In this document: positions 31,024 to 38,577 of the stretch, in pieces
Layout: each line of letters opens with the position of its first letter
How positions within the stretch are numbered: the first letter of the stretch is position 1
NCBI GenBank assembly: GCA_016197225.1
Contig: JACPWC010000082.1
Span: 1 to 38,710, forward strand
Length of the DNA stretch: 38,710 nucleotides
Reading direction: 5' to 3'
Origin: Chloroflexota bacterium
GTDB taxonomy: Bacteria; Chloroflexota; Anaerolineae; Anaerolineales; VGOW01
Position numbers and translations under genes: made by a program
Notes under the pieces: model-generated
What the model was told of the DNA's origin: nothing
The model's database searches: none
Seen by the model: only the letters and a program-made list of their open reading frames with translations

Positions 31024-32646
31024 TTACAGTCCGGGGTCTCGGTATTTGAACTCGCCACCCACTACCGTGCCCAGCACCCCGGCCTCCCGAATTTCCATTG
31101 GCGGGCAATGGAAAATATCACGATCCAAAATGGTGAAATCGGCCAGCTTGCCAACTTCAATGGATCCCAAATTAGCCTCGTTGTTGCCGGTGTAAGCCGG
31201 GCCTTTGGTATATCCGTCAACCGCCTCGGCCACCGTGAGGCGTTGTTCCGTGTACCACCCGGTCTCTCCAGGCGAGCCGTCGGCGCGGCGGCGGGTAACG
31301 GCGGCGTGAATGCCCCACAACGGGTTGATCGGTTCCACCGGCGTGTCGGAGCCGAAGGCCAGAATCGTGCCGTGATTGAGTTGCGTCCGCCAGGCGTAAG
31401 CGCCAACCGAACGTTTGCCCCAATACTTGTCGGCCATCAGCATGTCCGACGTGGCGTGAATCGGTTGCATCGAGCCGACGATCTTGAGCTGGGCGAAACG
31501 GTGCGAGTCGGCGGGGTGGACGATTTGCAGATGCTCGGCGCGGTGGCGGAGAAAACGTATTGCGTATTGCGTATTCCGTTGAGACTCTTCGGCGCGCAAA
31601 GTCTCAAACACGTCCAGCAAATCGTGGTTAGCCTTGTCGCCGATGGCGTGAACGGTGAGGGCCAAACCGTTCTTTGCGGCCAGTGAACCGCGCTCGTAAA
31701 TTTCCTCTTTGTCGGTGACGGTGATGCCGAAGTTGGTGGCGTCATCTTCGTAAGGCTCGATCATGGCCGCCGTCTTGGGGCCGAGCGCCCCGTCGGCAAA
31801 AATTTTCACGTTGCCGATCCGAATCCAGTTGTCGCCAAAACCGGAGCGCAAGCCGACGGCAATCGCGTGATCGAGATAAGCGACCGGAATGTTTTTGACG
31901 ATCCGCAGGCCAAGCTGGCCGCGCTCGCGCAGAAGTTGATAAGCCCTGAAAGCTCGAATGCCGTCGAAGTCGTGCAGGCCGGTCAGGCCGAGTCCCCACG
32001 CCAGTTCCTGCCCCTTGAGCATCGCCTTCGCCACATCGTCGGCAGTGATGACGAGCGCCGACTCGCCCGAGTCTTTGGTTGTGTACGAGCGTCTGCTGAT
32101 TAAATCCATCGCCGTCTCAAACAAGATTCCGGTCGGCGCTCCCGCCGCGTCGCGCCCCACCTTGCCGCCTGCCGGGTCGGGCGTGTTGGCGGTGACTCCG
32201 GCCAGCTTGAGGCCGAGCGAGTTCGTCCAACCGGCGTGCATAGATTTGGCGGTGAGATACACCGGATGATCCGGGGCAACCGAATCGAGTTGGGAGGCCG
32301 TTGGAAAATCAACGCCCCAGCGGGTGTAGTTCCAGCCGTGGCCGCGAATCCATTGTCCTTTGGGCGTGACGGCGGCTCGCTCGGCCACCCGGCGCAAAGC
32401 TCCGTCAAGGGTGTCGGTCTCCACGTCCACGTTGGTCAAGCCGAGCGAGAACCACTCGAAATGAGCGTGAGCGTCGGTGAGGCCGGGAAGCACGAGCGCG
32501 CCCTTGAGATCGATCTGCTCAGCCTTCGAGTCGGCCAGCGCGCGAACTTCAGAGTCAGCGCCGAGGGCCAGAATCCGGTCGCCCCGGACGGCGACGGCAG
32601 TGGCGGGAGTGGGCGAGTGTATTTTGGCGTTGTAGAGGGTGAGCAT
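31024..32646 (-). CDS. YtcJ-type amidohydrolase
   Basis: The 540-residue metal-dependent hydrolase belongs to the YtcJ/NfdA group of amidohydrolases. Motifs in order are LPGLTDAHAHFEW (metal HxH), GHGWNYTRWG, KSMHAGWTNSLGL, KIFADGALGPKTA, LTVHAIGDKANHD, RHRAEHLQ and FGSDTPVEPINPLWGIHAAV, then PAYTGNNEANLGSIEVGKLAD. Members hydrolyse amides of various kinds; the substrate is not predictable. A short repeat at 31553-31579 encodes part of the QRNTQYAIRF segment just before the RHRAEHLQ metal motif. No transport genes are adjacent. The gap to ParB upstream holds a long inverted repeat. Confidence 0.93.
   Translation of the reverse strand: MLTLYNAKIHSPTPATAVAVRGDRILALGADSEVRALADSKAEQIDLKGALVLPGLTDAHAHFEWFSLGLTNVDVETDTLDGALRRVAERAAVTPKGQWIRGHGWNYTRWGVDFPTASQLDSVAPDHPVYLTAKSMHAGWTNSLGLKLAGVTANTPDPAGGKVGRDAAGAPTGILFETAMDLISRRSYTTKDSGESALVITADDVAKAMLKGQELAWGLGLTGLHDFDGIRAFRAYQLLRERGQLGLRIVKNIPVAYLDHAIAVGLRSGFGDNWIRIGNVKIFADGALGPKTAAMIEPYEDDATNFGITVTDKEEIYERGSLAAKNGLALTVHAIGDKANHDLLDVFETLRAEESQRNTQYAIRFLRHRAEHLQIVHPADSHRFAQLKIVGSMQPIHATSDMLMADKYWGKRSVGAYAWRTQLNHGTILAFGSDTPVEPINPLWGIHAAVTRRRADGSPGETGWYTEQRLTVAEAVDGYTKGPAYTGNNEANLGSIEVGKLADFTILDRDIFHCPPMEIREAGVLGTVVGGEFKYRDPGL
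31553..31579 (-). repeat. In-frame quasi-tandem repeat inside the YtcJ-type gene
   Basis: The plus strand reads the word gtattgc in tandem, with a variant third copy: acgtattgc, gtattgc, gtattcc. The ends aacg and cgtt are complementary. It encodes Asn-Thr-Gln-Tyr-Ala-Ile-Arg-Phe between the FETLRAEE helix and the RHRAEHLQ metal motif. This resembles the other word-based repeats but is short. Confidence 0.6.
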
Positions 32647-32650
32647 GGAA

Positions 32651-32715
32651 GATGACGAAAGACGATGGACGATGGACGACGGCTTGCCATCGTCAGTCGT
32701 CCTTCGTCTTTCGTC
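32651..32715. repeat. Intergenic inverted repeat (gacgatggacgatgg family)
   Basis: The left arm is gatgacgaaagacgatggac plus a further gatggacgacgg. The right arm is ccatcgtcagtcgtcc plus ttcgtctttcgtc. The unit ga(c/t)ga(a/t)g is tandem within the arms and only a four-base loop separates them. It fills the gap between the ParB stop and the amidohydrolase start. Confidence 0.85.
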
Positions 32716-32723
32716 GCTGTCGT

Positions 32724-33581
32724 TTATTCGTCCCCAATGAGCCGATCCGCCAGCGCGTTCAACTCTTCATCAGAATAATAGTGAATGACAATCGTGCCGC
32801 CTTTGCGGCCCCGGCTGAGATTGACTCGCGTGCCGAGCACGTCGCGCAAGCGGTTCTCCAGCGACTGCACTTCGGCGGACTTTTTGACTTTGGCCGGTTT
32901 GACGTTCTTGTGGCCGGTGAGCTGGCGCACCAGTTCTTCGGTTTGGCGGACGTTTAACCCCTTGCCTATGATGGTGGACATGGCCGCCGTTTGCGCCTGG
33001 GCGTTGGGCAGTGAGAGCAAGGCGCGGGCGTGGCCTTCGACGAGTAGGCCCTGGGCCAGCGCGCCCTGAATCTTGGACGGCAGTTTGAGCAGACGGATGG
33101 TGTTCGTCACCGTGGCGCGTTGCTTGCCTACACGCTTCGCCACTTCGTCGTGCGAGAGGCTGAAGTCGTCGGCCAGATGCTTGTAAGCCTGAGCCGACTC
33201 GAGCGGCGAGAGGTCGGCCCGCTGGATGTTCTCGATGAGGGCCAGTTCGAGCAGGTGTTGATCGGATGTTGGCCCGCGAATGATGGCCGGGACGGTGGCC
33301 AGCCCGGCCAGCTTGCTGGCCTCCAGGCGGCGCTCGCCGGCGATGAGGATGAACTGGTTGGCGGCCTCACTGCGAGAGACGATGACGGGCTGGATCACGC
33401 CGTGTTCACGGATCGAGGCGGCCAGATCATTCAATTCCTGTTGATCAATGTACGTTCTTGGCTGGCGCGGGTTGCGCGTGATCTGCGAGACCAGCAGTTC
33501 AACCGGCCCGCCGCGAGCGTCGTCCGAGTCGTTGGTGGGAATGAGCGCGTCGAGGCCGCGCCCGAGGCCGCGGTTAGGCAT
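32724..33581 (-). CDS. parB: ParB/Spo0J-like partition protein
   Basis: The 285-residue product has the ParB order. It opens GLGRGLDALIP, has an N-terminal CTP-binding domain with NPRQPR and AGERRLEASKLAGL (the GERR motif), a helix-turn-helix region (SHDEVAKRVGKQRATVTNTI RLL type) and a C-terminal dimerisation domain ending HYYSDEELNALADRLIGDE. It should bind parS and slide as a CTP-dependent clamp. parA, normally just upstream, is not there; instead an NTF2-like gene overlaps the start by 8 bases. No perfect parS site was seen in the window. Confidence 0.95.
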   Translation of the reverse strand: MPNRGLGRGLDALIPTNDSDDARGGPVELLVSQITRNPRQPRTYIDQQELNDLAASIREHGVIQPVIVSRSEAANQFILIAGERRLEASKLAGLATVPAIIRGPTSDQHLLELALIENIQRADLSPLESAQAYKHLADDFSLSHDEVAKRVGKQRATVTNTIRLLKLPSKIQGALAQGLLVEGHARALLSLPNAQAQTAAMSTIIGKGLNVRQTEELVRQLTGHKNVKPAKVKKSAEVQSLENRLRDVLGTRVNLSRGRKGGTIVIHYYSDEELNALADRLIGDE

Positions 33582-34059
33582 TCGTCTGCGCTCCCTGTTT
33601 TTGGATGAAGGCCTCTAAGCCACGACTGGCCGTTTTGCGAATGGCGGCTTGCATGGGCGGCGACCAGCCGAGGAGCGCGCCCGGCGCGCCTAGGGCCATG
33701 CCGGCCCACTTCCACAAATCGAACGAATCGGCGTGGCGGACAATTTTGCCGTCGCGAAATTCAAATGTTGCGTCAATCACGTTGAGAACTTTGCGGCCTG
33801 TTTGAGAAAAGCTGTAAGTCGCTTCCCAGTGCGCCGAGCCGGCCCGGTCGTCGGCTCGGACGTTGGTGAAGGTGAGAGTCAAATCCTTGCCGCGCGCGCA
33901 CAACATTTGCCACATGGCCCCCGCCCGCGCGCCCTGAAGGTGAGTGAACACCGGGTCGGAAAAAAGGATGTCGGGATGGTAGCAGGCAATCATGCCCGCC
34001 GCGTCTCGCTTTTGGAAGCTGGTGTAGAAGGTGTGGATGAGCTGTTCGTTGGGATGCAT
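33574..34059 (-). CDS. SnoaL/NTF2-like protein
   Basis: The 161-residue product has the NTF2-like fold signature: NEQLIHTFYTSFQKRDAAGM, CYHPDILFSDPVF, then strands with WEATYSFSQTGRKVLNVIDA and FEFRDGKIVRHADSFDLWKW. A helical tail of about 35 residues follows, with LGWSPPMQAAIRKTASRGLE. ATG 34059 is preferred (AAGGA upstream) over a TTG ten codons earlier. Such proteins may be small enzymes or ligand binders; the function is not known. The 3' end overlaps the parB start by 8 bases. Confidence 0.88.
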   Translation of the reverse strand: MHPNEQLIHTFYTSFQKRDAAGMIACYHPDILFSDPVFTHLQGARAGAMWQMLCARGKDLTLTFTNVRADDRAGSAHWEATYSFSQTGRKVLNVIDATFEFRDGKIVRHADSFDLWKWAGMALGAPGALLGWSPPMQAAIRKTASRGLEAFIQKQGAQTNA

Positions 34060-34096
34060 CGTAATTCCTTTGGGAGTCGTGCGCTTCAACTTATAT

Positions 34097-34157
34097 ATTA
34101 GCCGCTAATTACGCGAATGGGCGCGAATTATCCAAATTCAATTCGCGAAAATTAGCG
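34097..34157. repeat. Intergenic inverted repeat (cgctaattacgcgaat family)
   Basis: cgctaattacgcgaat with a second gcgcgaatta on the left faces attcgcgaaaattagcg on the right. The 185-base gap between the PPOX-class gene and the NTF2-like gene also has further cgaatttcgcgaaattt words at 34210-34225. No promoter with good spacing was seen there. Confidence 0.7.
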
Positions 34158-34244
34158 AAGTTCATGGCAGAGGTTTTGGCAACTACAAACTCGTAAAACT
34201 TCATCTCCACGAATTTCGCGAAATTTGAGATCGTCAATTCGTAA

Positions 34245-34676
34245 TCAGAACCCGCGCAACTTCTTGGGAATTATACGCAGGGCGACGGAATATGTTTGGG
34301 CAAAACTTTCGGGCGTGGTGTCGAGCCGTTCGATGCCGTCCCGGTACTTTTCCAGGTAAGCGACGTGGGCGTCTGCCGGAGGCGCGTCAGCGTCTATTTG
34401 AACTTCGCCGGTGAACACGGCCACGTCTTCGCCGCGCTCGCCGCCGTCGAAGTGCAGGGCCACCTTCGGGTTGTGGGCGATGTGCTTGAGGCGGTGCGTC
34501 CCGGGCTGGGTGTAAATCAGAAAGCTTTCACTTTCCCACACAAACCAAACCGGGTTGGGTTGCGGCGTGCCGTCCGCGCCTACCGTCGTCAGCCAGATGG
34601 CTTGTTCATGTTGCAAGCGCCGCAGAACGCGAGCGCCGAAGTCGGTGTTGGGGTTGATGAGCATGTTGACACCCAT
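34245..34676 (-). CDS. PPOX-class F420-dependent oxidoreductase-like protein
   Basis: The 143-residue product has the split-barrel flavin/F420-binding fold. Motifs are LRRLQHEQAIWLTTVGADGTPQPNPVWFVWE, FLIYTQPGTHRLKHIAHNPKVALHFDGG and DVAVFTGEVQID, resembling the TIGR03667 (Rv3369-like) group. It is probably a deazaflavin-dependent reductase of unknown substrate. ATG 34676 is chosen: it follows the NACHT gene stop by two bases and has GGAG nine bases upstream. A GTG at 34691 and an ATG at 34664 are alternatives. Coupling to the NACHT gene is likely. Confidence 0.88.
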   Translation of the reverse strand: MGVNMLINPNTDFGARVLRRLQHEQAIWLTTVGADGTPQPNPVWFVWESESFLIYTQPGTHRLKHIAHNPKVALHFDGGERGEDVAVFTGEVQIDADAPPADAHVAYLEKYRDGIERLDTTPESFAQTYSVALRIIPKKLRGF

Positions 34677-34678
34677 AA

Positions 34679-36949
34679 TTAGAAGCTCCACTCACCCGGT
34701 GGCAAGAGCAAACTTTCTTCAATTGCCTTGCGATTTGATACTGCGGCCAATTGCAAACTTTGTGCCAGCAAAACGGTAGCATAATCGTATTGTTGAAGAC
34801 GTTCGCGTTGCTTGTCCGTCAGATTCCAGTCATGACCAATATTGCGATGGCTAATCATAACAGTCTGCAACTCTTTAGCAAAATCCTGCCACTGCGCTTT
34901 GGGAGCATTATCTTTTGGAACGCGCAAGCCTCGCAAGGCTTTATTTAAATCGGCCAAATCCATCCCTTCACTCTCTTTCAACGCAGTCCGAATCAGTCCT
35001 ATAAAGTATTCATTCAGGGCGAAGGCGCGGGCGAAGGCGAAGGCGCGGGCGATGGCGAAGGCGAGGTCGAGGTCGAGGGCGAGGGCGAGGTCGAGGGTGA
35101 GGGCGCGGTTGAGGTCGAGGTCTAGGTCGAGGGCGAGGGCAAGGTCGCGGTCGAGGTCGAGGGCGCGGGCGCGGGTGAAGGCGAGGTCGAGGGCGCGGGC
35201 GAGGGTGAGGTCACGGGCGCGGGCGCGGGCGAGGGCACGGGCAAGGTCGCGGGCGCGGGCGAGGGCACGGGCACGGGCGAGGGCGAGGGCGCGAGCGAGG
35301 GCACGGGCGCGGGCGAGGTCGCGGGCAAGGTCGAGGGCGAGGTCGCGGGCGAGGGTGAGGTCGAGGGCGAGGGCACCAATTCCGGCAGTGGCGTGGGCTG
35401 ACGCCCGTGCCACTGCCGGATGCCCGATCTCTTTGTAATCCAGCGCCTTATCTGCCGCCCACTCCATCATTTTGATCAGTTGCCCATCTTCGATAATCAG
35501 GCGGTCAATCGCCTCTCGGAAGAGGCTGAAGAAAGCACTGGCGTCGCTCAACATCCCCGCCGTCAGCAAAAACACCTCGCGCCAGCGGAGGTCGGTCAAA
35601 TGATGATCGATCAGCCGGGCCAGCGCACCTTCGGCGGCGTTGTCCACAATATAACGGGCGGTGAAATATTCCTGCAATGTGAGATGCGAAAAAGAATAAA
35701 TATGGTGAGCGCGCTCGACGAAAATGCTGTGCTGGAGTTCGATAGCTTTGACGATGGTTTCGCCGTCCGGCGTGCTCACATCGCGTCCTTCAACTGCCGG
35801 GAGCCGGGACACAAAGCTTTCCACCCGCCGCGCCAGGTCCTCCTGCCGGAAGAAAATTTCACCCTGCTCAAAATACTCGGCGGCAATGCGGGCAAACATC
35901 TGCCGCTTGCGCCCCAACGATAACGCCCGGTAAACGTCGTCGCGCTCGATGTTGCGCGAGGCATCCCATTTCTTCAACAAGGCTTCCAAAGCCTCTTCGT
36001 AAATTTCGTTCCGGTGGTGGGGGAAGGTGAGCGTGTCCTCGAAGGCCAGGCACAGTAGGACCAGCAGGAGCGGGGTCTGGGCCAGTTCGCGCAAGCCCCG
36101 ATGCTCGTCTTTATCCAATTCGGTTAAAAACCTTTCCCCTTTGGGCGGGCTGTCGGCAAACCATTTTCCGGCAAAGGTCTTGACCTGTGCCGGATCGAAA
36201 TCGGCGATCTCCACGTCGGTGAAACTTTGAAAAGCATAGTCGCTGGCGGCGATGCGGCAGGTGATCAGGTGTTTGTTTTGGGGATATTGTTTGACGAAAT
36301 CGTTGAGGGCCGTGGTCAGCCGGGCGCGTTGTTCCCTCTCTGCCTTCACTTCATCCAGCCCATCAAACAACATCATAGCCCAACCCTTGCTCAGGATATG
36401 TTCAATGAAAAGTTTAGCATCGGGAAAGGCGCAAATTTCAAATTGCCGCACGACGAAGGTCATCAGGTCCAGCCCGCTGTTCGACCATTCATGAAGCGAG
36501 ACAAAGATCGGTATCTTCTCGATTTTGTCCTCGAGCGCCTGCAAGGTCAGGTATCTGAGGAAGGTGGTCTTGCCCGCGCCCGGCTTGCCCAGAATGAACA
36601 GACGGTCTTTCTCTTTGGCGAGTTGCAGGGCGTTGAGCCGTTTGGGAGCACCAGCCAACGAACGATTCTCCTGGTGCGCCTTTTTCAACTGCTCAATATC
36701 GAATCGGAGTAGGGCCGTTGGCCTGTCCAAAATGTAGGCGTCGGTGAAGATGCCTTCCAGCGAGACAGGCTCAGGTTTGCCCAGCACTCGCATCTTGGAG
36801 TGCTGTTCTTTCAGGCGGCTATGATATTGGGTGGCGGCTCTATCCCAACGGAAATCTTCCCACGGTTTTTTAGCGGCACCGAGGAGTTTATCAACGATCT
36901 CTTTGCCATATTTGTCCCACAGCCAGGCTGCACCAAGTTCAAGGGTCAT
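34679..36949 (-). CDS. NACHT NTPase with a hypervariable two-residue repeat region
   Basis: The product is about 756 residues. An N-terminal helical segment (AWLWDKYGKEIVDKLLGAAK; MRVLGKPEPVSLEGIFTDAY) precedes the NACHT domain, with Walker A GKPGAGKTT at 121-129, Walker B AMMLFDGLDEV at about 191-201 and a FSHLTLQEYFTARYIV helix bundle near 440. Residues about 525-644 are a nearly pure alternation of A/D/N/T with L/R/F, coded by about 60 hexanucleotides. The C-terminus (HRNIGHDWNLTDKQRERLQQ and LLLPPGEW) resembles the end of cyanobacterial NACHT proteins. NACHT/STAND proteins act as oligomerising sensors, several in phage defence, but no effector domain is visible here. ATG 36949 has GGAG upstream. 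Confidence 0.92.
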   Translation of the reverse strand: MTLELGAAWLWDKYGKEIVDKLLGAAKKPWEDFRWDRAATQYHSRLKEQHSKMRVLGKPEPVSLEGIFTDAYILDRPTALLRFDIEQLKKAHQENRSLAGAPKRLNALQLAKEKDRLFILGKPGAGKTTFLRYLTLQALEDKIEKIPIFVSLHEWSNSGLDLMTFVVRQFEICAFPDAKLFIEHILSKGWAMMLFDGLDEVKAEREQRARLTTALNDFVKQYPQNKHLITCRIAASDYAFQSFTDVEIADFDPAQVKTFAGKWFADSPPKGERFLTELDKDEHRGLRELAQTPLLLVLLCLAFEDTLTFPHHRNEIYEEALEALLKKWDASRNIERDDVYRALSLGRKRQMFARIAAEYFEQGEIFFRQEDLARRVESFVSRLPAVEGRDVSTPDGETIVKAIELQHSIFVERAHHIYSFSHLTLQEYFTARYIVDNAAEGALARLIDHHLTDLRWREVFLLTAGMLSDASAFFSLFREAIDRLIIEDGQLIKMMEWAADKALDYKEIGHPAVARASAHATAGIGALALDLTLARDLALDLARDLARARALARALALARARALARARDLARALARARARDLTLARALDLAFTRARALDLDRDLALALDLDLDLNRALTLDLALALDLDLAFAIARAFAFARAFALNEYFIGLIRTALKESEGMDLADLNKALRGLRVPKDNAPKAQWQDFAKELQTVMISHRNIGHDWNLTDKQRERLQQYDYATVLLAQSLQLAAVSNRKAIEESLLLPPGEWSF
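35018..35376 (-). repeat. Hexanucleotide array (about 60 units) inside the NACHT gene
   Basis: The plus strand reads GG(G/T)C(G/A)(A/C) over and over with no change of register for about 359 bases. Each unit codes for two residues (A or D, then L or R). Most changes between units fall at second codon positions, so they alter the protein (A/D and L/R swaps). The unit length is a multiple of three, so slippage changes length without breaking the frame. It also makes the opposite strand open by chance. Confidence 0.95.
35381..35420 (-). repeat. In-frame hairpin next to the hexanucleotide array
   Basis: tccggcagtggc (35381-35392) and gccactgccgga (35409-35420) are perfect 12-bp complements with a 16-base loop that holds a further GGGC/GCCC pair. 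It encodes residues about 510-523 (His-Pro-Ala-Val-Ala-Arg and on) directly before the hexanucleotide region, in frame. Confidence 0.85.
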
Positions 36950-36970
36950 GGCGAACGCTCCACTTGAAAA

Positions 36971-37077
36971 GTCATTCCGAACCGTGCAGGATGTCACCCC
37001 GAACGAAGTGAGGAGTCTCTACCATCACCGTAAGCATAAGCAGAAATGCCTCGTTACTCTCGGCATGACATCTTTAG
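36971..37077. repeat. Degenerate interspersed repeat upstream of the NACHT gene
   Basis: The left part, gtcattccgaaccgtgc then tgtcaccccgaacgaagtga, and the right part, agaaatgcctcgttactctc then ggcatgaca, are imperfect complements (tgtca...ccga against tcgg...tgaca). The left arm itself contains the word gtca(t/c)ccgaac twice. It takes up the start of the 296-base gap upstream of the NACHT gene; the NACHT promoter is not evident. Confidence 0.6.
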
Positions 37078-37084
37078 CCACATT

Positions 37085-37190
37085 GCAAAAACCGCTCGAG
37101 CTGATACAACGCAGATTTTCGCTGATCTCTTTTTGTTTGTATCCGCGTCCATCAGCGTTTTTTCTGCGAAATCTGCGTTCCGGTTTTTGC
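37085..37190. repeat. Nested inverted repeat (gcaaaaaccg outer, aacgcagat inner)
   Basis: The outer arms gcaaaaaccg (37085-37094) and cggtttttgc (37181-37190) are exact complements. The inner arms aacgcagattttcgctgat and atcagcg...gcgaaatctgcgtt are imperfect complements, with a T-rich centre (ctctttttgtttgt). It lies between the truncated LysM/M23 gene and the NACHT gene and may have helped remove the 3' end of the former. Confidence 0.8.
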
Positions 37191-37230
37191 CCCTGAGCAG
37201 TTACAAATTGTACTCCAACCAGGCGTTGAA

Positions 37231-37247
37231 GAGACCTGCCAAGTCTC
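37231..37247. repeat. Short palindrome overlapping the LysM/M23 stop codon
   Basis: gagacctgccaagtctc is a 17-base palindrome with one mismatched pair. It covers the first two bases of the stop codon complement at 37246-37248, so the present gene end lies within repeat DNA. The acctg/caggt core resembles the palindrome at 30181-30200. Confidence 0.6.
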
Positions 37248-38577
37248 AGTAAACTATCGAACGTCCCCCTTCACACGACGGGTGTCCGATCAGATCGCCA
37301 ACCTCAATCGTGCGGCCTGTCGGCACACGGCCCTCAGCCGCAATGTGCAAAAATAGAACCGTCCATCCGCTCTGCTCGCGCCCATCACCGTCCAAATCTA
37401 AAACCACCACGCCGTCGCCCGAACGAACCACCAGCCCGGCGGCAGGCGCAACCACCCACTCATCCGATTTGATGCAACCGGCTTCCAACGACGGCGGGGC
37501 AAAGTCCAGAGCCGCCCACGGGCTACCCGGTTCCCAGGCCGCGTGCGGCCCGCTGATGTACAACCACTCGTGGCCGTCTACAAACGGCAGGCGCAGTTCG
37601 GGCTGAGTCAGGCCGTCTGGAATCAATGGCTCAAAACTTCTCTCGAACGGGTCGCCGAAGAGCCGGGTGTAAGCCGAGTACAGGCCGTCCGGGCCAACGT
37701 CGGCGCTCCACTCCGGGTCGTTATAAAGCCGCGAGAAGGCGAATTGCAACGCGACCGTGCCGGCGTTGAGCGTGGGGTGAATGCGCTGTTGTGAGCCGTC
37801 GGGAAAGTCGAGCGCCGTCACCGAGCCATCGCGCCAGCGATAGTAACCCAGGTTGAGGGTGTCGGCCAGCCAGTCGAGTTGTTGGAAGAGACCATCGCGG
37901 GCCGGGTTGCGATAGTCAATGGGATAGGCTTTGTCCGCCGGTTCAGCCGGGTCTGTCACCCAACCCGATTGATACTCCAGAATCGCCAACAGGATGCGGG
38001 GGCTGATCGAGTGATCAACCGCCACCAGTTGGACGATCTCCGCGCCGGAGCGCATGGTCTCGCGCACGAACTCGCGATAGTGCGAGAGATAGCCGCCCTG
38101 CGCCTTCACGAAATCCTCAGTGTCGAACCCGGCCACGCCAATGCTGTACACCAGTTCCGAGTCGGGCACAATCTTGAAGTTGGGGCCGGTCTGGTCGAGC
38201 CGGGCCGGGATGAGGATGATCTCGTCCGCCTGCAACGACTCGCCTGCTGAGAGTTGATTGAGCTTGAGCAGGTCTTCAAGCGGAACGTTGAAGCGTTGGA
38301 CGAGCAGGCCAAGCGTGTCGCCGGATTGAACGCGGTAGAGCAAGGTTTCGCCGGGGACTAACGGCGGAAGCGGCGTGTACGAGAAAGGCGTGGTGGGGGT
38401 GGCCTCAACCGTCGGGGCGGCAGTGGGCGGCATGGGCGTCGCTTCAAGTGTTGGAGTCAAACTGCCGACTGGCGTGACGTGGCCGCCCGCTCCCGGATCA
38501 ACCGGACCACGGGCGCAGGCAAGGGTGGTGAAGAACAGAATCAGGGTCGGGAGCAAGAGGCGGTTGAAACGAGTCAT
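37246..38577 (-). CDS. LysM/M23-like lipoprotein, probably 3'-truncated
   Basis: The 443-residue product has a lipoprotein signal (lipobox TTLAC, Cys21), a Pro/Thr-rich linker (25-75), a LysM domain at about 80-125 (LLYRVQSGDTLGLLVQRFNV), a long middle domain and a LytM/M23-like C-terminus. The latter includes GSPWAALDFAPP, VVRSGDGVVVLDLDGDG and WTVLFLHIA, ending GHPSCEGGRSIVY. In relatives as I recall them, GHPSCEGG is followed by a THxHIARKYNGEW-type segment carrying the last metal ligands; here the frame stops five residues later in repeat DNA. It probably lacks peptidase activity and may only bind peptidoglycan. Its ATG overlaps the upstream gene's stop (ATGA). Confidence 0.85.
   Translation of the reverse strand: MTRFNRLLLPTLILFFTTLACARGPVDPGAGGHVTPVGSLTPTLEATPMPPTAAPTVEATPTTPFSYTPLPPLVPGETLLYRVQSGDTLGLLVQRFNVPLEDLLKLNQLSAGESLQADEIILIPARLDQTGPNFKIVPDSELVYSIGVAGFDTEDFVKAQGGYLSHYREFVRETMRSGAEIVQLVAVDHSISPRILLAILEYQSGWVTDPAEPADKAYPIDYRNPARDGLFQQLDWLADTLNLGYYRWRDGSVTALDFPDGSQQRIHPTLNAGTVALQFAFSRLYNDPEWSADVGPDGLYSAYTRLFGDPFERSFEPLIPDGLTQPELRLPFVDGHEWLYISGPHAAWEPGSPWAALDFAPPSLEAGCIKSDEWVVAPAAGLVVRSGDGVVVLDLDGDGREQSGWTVLFLHIAAEGRVPTGRTIEVGDLIGHPSCEGGRSIVY

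Noticed and set aside
30848-31108. An 86-codon minus-strand frame after the amidohydrolase
   Set aside because: It starts inside the amidohydrolase gene and runs through a hairpin. Only the 24-residue ANTAR-like relic in the middle is meaningful, so it is recorded as a pseudogene fragment.
32724-34059. parS site near parB
   Set aside because: I looked for the tgtttcacgtgaaaca-type palindrome in and around the gene and did not see it.
34842-35438. An Arg/Ser/Ala-rich 198-codon plus-strand frame across the NACHT gene
   Set aside because: It is open only because the hexanucleotide unit has no stop in any frame. The product is pure low complexity with no conserved ends.
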